This document shows positions 58,409-64,000 of a DNA stretch of 64,000 nucleotides, one piece after another; position 1 is the stretch's first letter, and each line of letters begins with the position of its first letter. This DNA comes from Acidimicrobiia bacterium (GTDB taxonomy: Bacteria > Actinomycetota > Acidimicrobiia > Acidimicrobiales > SKKL01): contig JBAYRL010000006.1 of NCBI GenBank assembly GCA_041676705.1, forward strand, positions 50,943 to 114,942, read 5' to 3'. The position numbers and the translations under genes are program-made. The notes below the pieces were generated by a model. The model saw nothing but the letters and a program-made list of their open reading frames with translations. It ran no database searches and was not told the origin of the DNA.

Positions 58409-59613
58409 AACGCACTTCCTCGAAGCTGCTCAACTGCTTCCACAATGGCCGCCGCAGCACCGTTAATATCGGCTTCGGTGGTGGTGTGGCCAAGCGACAA
58501 TCGTAGTGACCCTTTTGCTAATTTCGGCGCGATACCAATTGCTTCTAGCACGTGCGATGGCTCTAGCGCTCCGCTGGCGCACGACGAGGCCGCCGAGGCG
58601 GCTACACCCTTTTGGTCAAGCAAAAATAGCAACGGTTCTGATTCAACTCCATCGAAACATAGATGAGCAAAGCCTGCTGCTCGTTGATCTACCGGAGTTT
58701 CATGGACCCCATCAAGCTCGGCCTCAATCGCACTGACCAACCTGTCGCGCAACACTCCGACACGTGCCACCAACTCAGCGCGTTCGGCCATAACTGCTTT
58801 GGCCGCGGCGGCCATGGCCGCAATGCCTGCCACATTCTGGGTGCCCGAGCGCCGCTCACGTTCTTGGCCACCGCCTAAGGTCACGGCCCGAATGGGGGTG
58901 CCTTCTCGGATAGCAATAGCACCCACTCCTTTAGGACCACCGAACTTATGAGCACTCACGGAAATGAGGTGGGCCGCTTGAGCAGCCGCGGCTACATCAA
59001 TCCAATTGGGGGCCTGCACAGCGTCAGTGTGGAGGTAAATCGGTGCCGTGGCGTTCTCGTGCTTCGAGAATTCCATCAGGGTTTGCGCAATTGGCTCTAG
59101 CGGGTGAATCGAGCCGATTTCGTTGTTCACCAACATGGTCGAAACTAGGCCGATGGCCTTTCCCCCGAATGTTGCTTGTCCCCCGAGTGTTGCTTGCTCG
59201 TTAGCCTGGCAAAGCACCTGTTCAAGAGCAATAACGTCTACCTGGCCAAACGTATTGACAGGTAGAATATGGCCACCTAGTGCTTTGGTGGGCTCAAGCA
59301 CCGCGGCGTGCTCTATTGCGCTAACGGCCAAAGTCGCTTTGGTGGCCTGGGTGACGCCAAAGAGCGCCAAATTATTGGCTTCGGTACCGCCACTGGTGAA
59401 GCTCACCTCGCCCGGTCGCACTCCCAACAGCTCAGCCATCGTGTCACGCGCTTCATCAATTACTTGGCGAGCAGCCCGAGCCGCCCAGTGTGAACCCGAC
59501 GGATTTCCGGCCGTGTGCTGGGTGTGGAACAACAATGCCTCGACCGCTTCAGGCCGCATCGGTGTGGTGGCGGCGTGATCTAGGTATATGCGATCAGGGT
59601 AGGTAGACGGCAC
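58405..59613 (-). CDS. Cysteine desulfurase (IscS/NifS family)
   Basis: 402 residues. PLP enzyme that takes sulfur from cysteine for tRNA thiolation and Fe-S clusters. PLP lysine K223 in SVSAHKFGGPKGVG, active Cys C345 in SAASSCASGALEPS (the SSCxSG of IscS), and the start IYLDHAATTPMRPEAVEA. Close coupling to mnmA makes tRNA thiolation its most likely task. An 18-base tandem duplication at 59162-59197 adds QATLGGQATFGG near residue 141, in a surface loop as judged by position. Confidence 0.93.
   Translation of the reverse strand: MPSTYPDRIYLDHAATTPMRPEAVEALLFHTQHTAGNPSGSHWAARAARQVIDEARDTMAELLGVRPGEVSFTSGGTEANNLALFGVTQATKATLAVSAIEHAAVLEPTKALGGHILPVNTFGQVDVIALEQVLCQANEQATLGGQATFGGKAIGLVSTMLVNNEIGSIHPLEPIAQTLMEFSKHENATAPIYLHTDAVQAPNWIDVAAAAQAAHLISVSAHKFGGPKGVGAIAIREGTPIRAVTLGGGQERERRSGTQNVAGIAAMAAAAKAVMAERAELVARVGVLRDRLVSAIEAELDGVHETPVDQRAAGFAHLCFDGVESEPLLFLLDQKGVAASAASSCASGALEPSHVLEAIGIAPKLAKGSLRLSLGHTTTEADINGAAAAIVEAVEQLRGSAL
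59162..59197. repeat. 18-base tandem duplication inside the cysteine desulfurase gene
   Basis: CCCCCGAATGTTGCTTGT (59162-59179) is followed directly by CCCCCGAGTGTTGCTTGC (59180-59197), two mismatches in 18. In frame it gives the repeated peptide QATLGG/QATFGG. Confidence 0.8.
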
Positions 59614-59680
59614 GAGTTAAGGCTAGGGAGTATTTCTATAAACTACACGGCCAAAACCGGCTTTAATCAACCAAAACGCA

Positions 59681-59717
59681 CTCTCGCTGGCGTGGTTTGC
59701 GAGCACACCAGCGAGAG
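59681..59717 (-). terminator. Terminator downstream of the superoxide dismutase gene
   Basis: CTCTCGCTGGCGTG and CACACCAGCGAGAG pair over 14 positions with one mismatch around a 9-base loop. Read on the minus strand it is followed by TGCGTTTTGG. It lies about 15 bases after the dismutase stop. Confidence 0.75.
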
Positions 59718-59732
59718 AAGCGTAGAGGGTCT

Positions 59733-60323
59733 TTACACTGCTTTTAGGTTCTGGGCCACAAAGTCCCAGTTCACCAGCTGATCAAAGAAGTTATCGATGA
59801 AGCCGGGGCGAGCGTTACGGAAGTCGATGTAGTAGGCGTGCTCCCACACATCGAGTGTCAACAGTGCCTGAACACTGTGCTTCATTGGCAAGTCGGCATT
59901 GGCGGTTTTCATGACGGACAGCTTGCTGCCGTCGTGCACTAGCCAGGCCCAGCCAGAACCAAATTGGGTCTTGGCGGCTTCGGTGAACTCGTTGCGGAAG
60001 TTTTCCACCGATCCGAAGGCGCTTGAGAGAGCCTCTCCGACTTCACCTGAGGCTTCGCCACCACCGGTTGGGCTGAGGCAGTTCCAGAAGAAGGTGTGGT
60101 TCCACACTTGAGCGGCGTTGTTAAACAAGCCGCCTTCGGGGGCTGCCTTGATGATCTCTTCGAGCGACTTCGACTCGTTCTCGGTGCCCGCGATAAGGCC
60201 GTTTAGGTTGTCAACATAGGCCTTGTGGTGCTTCCCGTGATGATATTCAAGCGTTTCTGCGCTCATGCCCTTAGAAGCAAGAGCATCGATCGCAAACGGT
60301 AGTGCTGGCAGTTCAAAAGCCAC
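59733..60323 (-). CDS. Superoxide dismutase, Fe/Mn family
   Basis: 196 residues from GTG 60323, chosen because AAAGGAAC lies 7 bases upstream and the product then begins (V)AFELPALPFAIDALASKGMSAETLEYHHGKHHKAYV as usual. An upstream ATG would add 20 residues without family likeness. Metal ligands are visible: H28, the His in AAQVWNHTFFWNCL, and Asp/His in LTLDVWEHAYYIDF. The wording around NNAAQVWNHTFFW resembles Fe-type enzymes, but metal choice is uncertain. Detoxifies superoxide in the cytosol. Confidence 0.95.
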   Translation of the reverse strand: MAFELPALPFAIDALASKGMSAETLEYHHGKHHKAYVDNLNGLIAGTENESKSLEEIIKAAPEGGLFNNAAQVWNHTFFWNCLSPTGGGEASGEVGEALSSAFGSVENFRNEFTEAAKTQFGSGWAWLVHDGSKLSVMKTANADLPMKHSVQALLTLDVWEHAYYIDFRNARPGFIDNFFDQLVNWDFVAQNLKAV

Positions 60324-60383
60324 AGTGGGTTCCTTTCCCTCTATCCATTTGTATGATTGCGAGACTAGCGGCATCGTAAGCAA

Positions 60384-61226
60384 GTGAGACCAGGTGGCGT
60401 GAATAACCCGTTATCGAATAACCCGTTATCGTTGCCGGAGCCTGATTATGGCCACTCGTTCGCCGATGTCTACGACAAATGGTATGCCAATGTGAGCGAC
60501 GCTGCAGCGACCGCCCGTTATATCAATGCCATTGCCACCGGAACTACCAGCCGAAACGTGTTGGAACTGGGCGTTGGCAGCGGTCGGGTGGCGTTGCCGA
60601 TTGCGCGCAAGGGATTAGCGGTTACTGGTGTTGATTCAAGCCAAGCCATGCTCGATTTGCTGGCCGCCAAGGCTGACTCTTCAACGGTTCGCTCACTATT
60701 GGGTGACATGGCGGTGGTTGATGAGTTGGTTGAGCAGCACCTTGGAAAGCAGCACTTCGGCGTAGTGGTCGTCACATTCAATACTTTGTTCAATCTGGCG
60801 TCACCAGAGCGTCAACTGCGGTGCCTGCAAGGAGTCGCTCGGGTGCTGGCCGACGATGGTTCTTTCGTGGTGGAAGCTTTCGTGCCTGATGTGCTGGGCT
60901 CTGATACTCCCGGGTCCTCTGTTCCTCGGTCTGAAAGCATGTTGCGGCGTGAGCTTTCCCCTACCCGAGTTACCAGGGATTCTCTAGTACTCAGCGCTAC
61001 TGAGCACGATCTAGTGAAACAAACCGTGCTTGGACAACATGTGGAAATCACCGAAGCCGGTATTCGACTGCGGCCGTGGGAAATTCGGTATATGACACCA
61101 ACTCAGCTGGATGAGATGGCGGCGAAGGCCGGGTTGATACTGGCAGAGCGACATGCTGGCTGGGCTGGCGAACCATTTACCGCCGATTCAGGCGTGCACG
61201 TTTCTCGCTATGTGCTTGCTGGTTAA
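60384..61226 (+). CDS. SAM-dependent methyltransferase
   Basis: 280 residues from GTG 60384; a GTG at 60399 is also possible. Class I fold: motif I ARYINAI...VLELGVGSGRVALPIARKGLAVTGVDSSQAMLDLL (in parts), with VLELGVGSGR the SAM loop, then FGVVVVTFNTLFNLASPERQLRCLQGVARVLADDGSFVVEAF as motifs II-III. Substrate unknown. The N-terminus contains a tandem peptide repeat NNPLS-NNPLS from a 15-base duplication. Divergent from the dismutase gene. Confidence 0.82.
   Translation: MRPGGVNNPLSNNPLSLPEPDYGHSFADVYDKWYANVSDAAATARYINAIATGTTSRNVLELGVGSGRVALPIARKGLAVTGVDSSQAMLDLLAAKADSSTVRSLLGDMAVVDELVEQHLGKQHFGVVVVTFNTLFNLASPERQLRCLQGVARVLADDGSFVVEAFVPDVLGSDTPGSSVPRSESMLRRELSPTRVTRDSLVLSATEHDLVKQTVLGQHVEITEAGIRLRPWEIRYMTPTQLDEMAAKAGLILAERHAGWAGEPFTADSGVHVSRYVLAG
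60402..60431. repeat. 15-base perfect tandem duplication at the start of the methyltransferase gene
   Basis: AATAACCCGTTATCG occurs twice without a gap (60402-60416, 60417-60431). It repeats five codons (NNPLS) and keeps the frame. Confidence 0.9.
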
Positions 61227-61238
61227 GCTGCTTGCTAA

Positions 61239-62120
61239 TTAAACCTTTTGGACCCAATCGCCAGCTATCCAAATCGACCCTATGAATCCGGCTATGAGCA
61301 GTGCAGCTACTAGTCCTGTGGCCAGGTTTCGAGCTTGAGTCCGGTGTTCTGGCGTAGCGCGTAATGGCAGGTAGACGAGTATGGCACCGCTAATTGCGCC
61401 GCCGATTAGACCGCCAATGTGACCACCGATAGACACGTTGGGTTGCACGAAGGTGAACACCAAGTTGATGGCGACCAGAATGCCGATGCTCGATTGCCAC
61501 GGCTTCATACCTGCGGCTCGTTGGGCAACCAACATGGCCGCCATCAGTCCGAACACCGCACCTGAAGCGCCTACGGTGGGCGTTAGTGGACTTAGCCAAA
61601 GCACCGCGAATGAGCCGGCGACCAGCGAAGTGAAGTAGAGAAGGGCAAAACGTAAATGGCCTAGAGCTGGTTCGATAGATGTTCCCAGCACATAGAGCAG
61701 ATACATGTTGAAGCCAACGTGCATTAGATCGACGTGGAGGAAGCCGCTGGTAAAGATGCGGTACCACTCACCAAAGTCGACGCCGATCAGCTCTTGGGTG
61801 CGGGTGATGCCCGCTGCAATAAGCCGCCCTTTTTGGAATAGGCCGCTAGCTGGCGCCCGGCCGCCGCCGTCGGTCAAGGTAAGGACGAAGATGGCCAGGT
61901 TGATAGCAACCAAGGCTTTGGTCACCAACGGATCATTTAGTTGTGCGATGTTGGCCCGTGTGTATACCCGATTATTTTTTTGTGCCACACATTCTGGGCA
62001 GTGGAAACCAACGGGTGCGGTGCGCATGCAGTCGGGACAGATGGGCCGTCCGCAGCGTTGGCAACTCACCCCGGCGCGGCGGTCGGGGTGAAAGGCGCAA
62101 TAGGTGGGCGGTAGGTTCAC
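61239..62120 (-). CDS. Rhomboid family intramembrane serine protease with N-terminal zinc ribbon
   Basis: 293 residues. Residues 8-45 form a zinc-binding B-box/ribbon: CAFHPDRRAGVSCQRCGRPICPDCMRTAPVGFHCPEC, quoted in two halves by its eight Cys/His. Then six to seven membrane helices with the rhomboid motifs H134-x3-N138 (HVGFN), catalytic S186 in VGASGAVFG and H234 in IGGHIGGLIGG. It would cut single-pass membrane proteins; target unknown. This zinc-ribbon form is usual in actinobacteria. Confidence 0.92.
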   Translation of the reverse strand: MNLPPTYCAFHPDRRAGVSCQRCGRPICPDCMRTAPVGFHCPECVAQKNNRVYTRANIAQLNDPLVTKALVAINLAIFVLTLTDGGGRAPASGLFQKGRLIAAGITRTQELIGVDFGEWYRIFTSGFLHVDLMHVGFNMYLLYVLGTSIEPALGHLRFALLYFTSLVAGSFAVLWLSPLTPTVGASGAVFGLMAAMLVAQRAAGMKPWQSSIGILVAINLVFTFVQPNVSIGGHIGGLIGGAISGAILVYLPLRATPEHRTQARNLATGLVAALLIAGFIGSIWIAGDWVQKV

Positions 62121-62132
62121 CTGGGTGGTTAC

Positions 62133-62912
62133 CTAACGGCCCACAAAGTTGGCATGTCCGGGACCACTTTCGAGGAATGAGTCCACTCCGATCTGGGAAT
62201 CTTCGGTGCGAAACACCTGCTCAAAGAGGTCCTGCTCGATACCAAGGCCAGTAGCTAGATCAGTGCTAAGACCTTGGTCGATGGCTTGTTTTGCCAGGGC
62301 TTGAGCAACCACCGCTCCAGCGGCAAGCTCGGCGGCTAGCTCGGTAGCTCTGGGCATTAGTTCGTCGGGCTCGACTACCTCATCGGCTAAGCCCATAGCC
62401 AACGCTTCGGCGGCTTTAACTTGTCGCCCGGTGAAAATTAGGTTCTTGGCCTTGGCCGGACCAACCAGACGGGCCAGCCTTTGAGTACCACCACCACCTG
62501 GGATTATGCCAAGCAAGATCTCGGGTTGGCCGAATACCGCTCTGGTGGATGCGATACGAAAGTCGCACGCCAAAGCGAGTTCGCAGCCGCCGCCTAGGGC
62601 GAAGCCCGAAACGGCGGCAATCGTGGCACGTGGGATGGCCGCCACTGCGTCGAGGGCTGAGCGAAAGGCACCACCAATCCGTCGGGCATCTTCCGGACCA
62701 CCAAATTCAGAGATGTCGGCCCCAGCCGCAAATAGGCGGTCTCCTCCGGTGATTACAACAGCGCCCGGAGCGTTGTCGGTAAGATCTTTGGCCACCGCTT
62801 CCAGCTCGGCTAGCAGCACCGACGACAGGGCATTTACCTTCGGATTGGTCAGCGTTACGATCGCTACGCCGTTTTCACCACGGTCCAGTTGTACCAAGCT
62901 CGTAGAAGACAT
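62133..62912 (-). CDS. Enoyl-CoA hydratase/isomerase family protein
   Basis: 259 residues from ATG 62912 (in-frame ATGs 30 bases upstream are less likely). Crotonase fold: VAIVTLTNPKVNALSSVLLAELEAV, oxyanion-hole FAAGADISEFGG (about 62-75) and IAAVSGFALGGGCELALACDFRIAS (about 96-120), with Glu in GQPEILLGIIPGGGGTQRLARLVG, quoted in parts. The two Glu positions of hydratases (GGCEL; PE) are present, so hydratase activity in fatty acid breakdown is plausible. It is 12 bases upstream of the rhomboid gene on the same strand. Confidence 0.9.
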   Translation of the reverse strand: MSSTSLVQLDRGENGVAIVTLTNPKVNALSSVLLAELEAVAKDLTDNAPGAVVITGGDRLFAAGADISEFGGPEDARRIGGAFRSALDAVAAIPRATIAAVSGFALGGGCELALACDFRIASTRAVFGQPEILLGIIPGGGGTQRLARLVGPAKAKNLIFTGRQVKAAEALAMGLADEVVEPDELMPRATELAAELAAGAVVAQALAKQAIDQGLSTDLATGLGIEQDLFEQVFRTEDSQIGVDSFLESGPGHANFVGR

Positions 62913-62972
62913 GTAGATACCGTAGCGACCGTCGCCCATCACGTCAGATAGGGCATGCTGCTTTGCGACCGG

Positions 62973-64000
62973 TTAGCCGGCTTTTTGGTGTGGTTCTGGT
63001 GGGTGTTCGCCTGGTGGGTGGGGTTGGTTGGGTTTATACCATTTGTGTTTGGTTCGGTGATGAGCCGGGCAAAGCAACTGACCGTTTTGGTGGTTGGTGG
63101 GGCCGCCTGTTTCCCAGGGTTGGATGTGGTCAATTTCGCAGTATTGGGCTGGTACCCGACAGTTTGGGTATTGACAGTGCCGGTCACGTATCTGGATCGC
63201 CCGTCGCGCTGCTCCGGTGTAGAGCCTTACTTGTCGACCAAGATCAATAACCTGGTTTTCACTGTTAAACACCGCCCGTTCTACTAAAACATCCACATCG
63301 TCTAACAATGTGACTACCTGTCCGGGTGTGATCTGTGCACCAGAACCCAACTCACATATCGCCCCGGTTAATGTTTGATGGTCGATATGCACTGTGATAA
63401 GCGGCGCTATCCGAGCCCGCCCAGAACGAGTCATCGTCACATCACAGGTACAAACAACATCACTGTTGTCAACCATCTCACCACCACCATTGCTGCTCCC
63501 GTTAAAGCTGTCGGGATGGCCGTCCTTGAAGCTGTTGGGGTGGTGGCCGTGGAGTTGATCACCATTTCCAGGGGTCACACCGTTGGTTGTGCGGGTGTGT
63601 TTAGGGCATGGCTGGCTGATATGCGCAGCACGGTTAGCCATTTCGATTAGCGCGTCATAACGGCGTTGGCTTGGACTACGTTCCAAATCGGTGTTGGTGG
63701 TGTTTTCACCGTGTTTGGCTTTGGCTTGGTGCCAGTCTTGTTGCCAGAGTTCTTGTTCGATTCGTTCCAACACGGTTTTAAACCGCTCATGACCAAAAGG
63801 TTCGAACTGCACATCCAAAAACCCTGTGCCGTCAAAACCCGACGACAAAAACACACTACGACGCTCAAAACATCTCTGCGCTGCGATTTCTGCTGCAGCT
63901 GGGTCAGCGATTTTCACCCAATGATCAACCAAACGAACAAAATCGGCGAACACCAACTTGTTGGCTTGTTCCACCAACATTGCTTCAGCTTCCCCAAACA
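62973..64000 (-). CDS. DUF222/HNH endonuclease domain protein, N-terminus cut by window edge
   Basis: At least 342 codons; the frame continues beyond the right edge (…FGEAEAMLVEQAN), so the true start is outside. An N-terminal DUF222 part (LVDHWVKIADPAAAEIAAQRCFERRSVFLSS, RFKTVLERIEQELW, SQRRYDALIEMANRAA) is followed by a C-terminal HNH nuclease motif: DRHCQYPNCRVPAQYCEIDHIQPWETGG, then NGQLLCPAHHRTKHKW, with four Cys/His for zinc. Such proteins are multi-copy in actinobacteria and often lie in variable or mobile regions; the cellular role is not established. Confidence 0.85.
   Translation of the reverse strand, partial: FGEAEAMLVEQANKLVFADFVRLVDHWVKIADPAAAEIAAQRCFERRSVFLSSGFDGTGFLDVQFEPFGHERFKTVLERIEQELWQQDWHQAKAKHGENTTNTDLERSPSQRRYDALIEMANRAAHISQPCPKHTRTTNGVTPGNGDQLHGHHPNSFKDGHPDSFNGSSNGGGEMVDNSDVVCTCDVTMTRSGRARIAPLITVHIDHQTLTGAICELGSGAQITPGQVVTLLDDVDVLVERAVFNSENQVIDLGRQVRLYTGAARRAIQIRDRHCQYPNCRVPAQYCEIDHIQPWETGGPTNHQNGQLLCPAHHRTKHKWYKPNQPHPPGEHPPEPHQKAG

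Overview
The window is one continuous piece of a bacterial chromosome with moderately high G+C, densely packed and without rRNA, tRNA, insertion sequences or CRISPR arrays that I can see. The gene content points to an actinobacterium, most probably a motile member of a deep branch such as Acidimicrobiia (inference). The signs are a mycobacterial-type SerC, a single-domain MetE-like protein beside ligA, a PASTA-domain Ser/Thr kinase, a DUF222/HNH protein, a zinc-ribbon rhomboid protease, and flagellar genes without the outer-membrane L/P-ring genes flgH and flgI.

Left part (1-18.2 kb): the start of an S9 peptidase (cut by the edge), an aminotransferase, serC, metY, then the branched-chain amino acid genes ilvD-ilvB-ilvN-ilvC on the minus strand. 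Between ilvD and ilvB lies what looks like a translational attenuator: a short Leu-Val-Val-Val leader peptide followed by a terminator hairpin. Next come a four-gene ABC exporter operon (ATPase-permease-ATPase-permease), gatCAB for tRNA-dependent amidation, an SCP2-like protein and an MFS exporter.

Central part (18.3-50.8 kb): a nearly complete flagellar regulon. A long minus-strand run carries fliC-fliD-fliS-orf, then flgBC-fliEFGHIJ-(peptidoglycan hydrolase)-fliK-flgD-flgE, then flbD-motAB-fliLMNOPQR-flhBA-(flhF-like)-orf-fliW-csrA-fliA. It is flanked by plus-strand genes: a degenerate EAL-HDOD protein at one end and flgN-flgK-flgL-cheY-orf at the other. I find five sites resembling FliA (sigma-28) promoters, of the form TNAA-N15-NCCGATNN, in front of flgB, flbD, fliC, flgN and the EAL-HDOD gene. 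This implies that FliA, itself likely read from a housekeeping promoter, controls basal-body as well as late genes. The fliC leader has two GGA-bearing hairpins, which fits control by the CsrA-FliW pair encoded in the same locus. No flgF/flgG, flgM, flhG or chemotaxis receptor/kinase genes are in the window.

Right part (50.8-64 kb): a PASTA Ser/Thr kinase, ligA, a MetE-like protein, a membrane protein, mnmA and a cysteine desulfurase (tRNA thiolation pair), Fe/Mn superoxide dismutase, a methyltransferase, a rhomboid protease, an enoyl-CoA hydratase and a DUF222/HNH protein cut by the right edge. The order iscS-mnmA-(metE-like)-ligA ... gatC-gatA ... gatB ... ilvB-ilvN-ilvC recalls the corresponding mycobacterial segment, so the flagellar locus appears nested inside an old actinobacterial housekeeping block.
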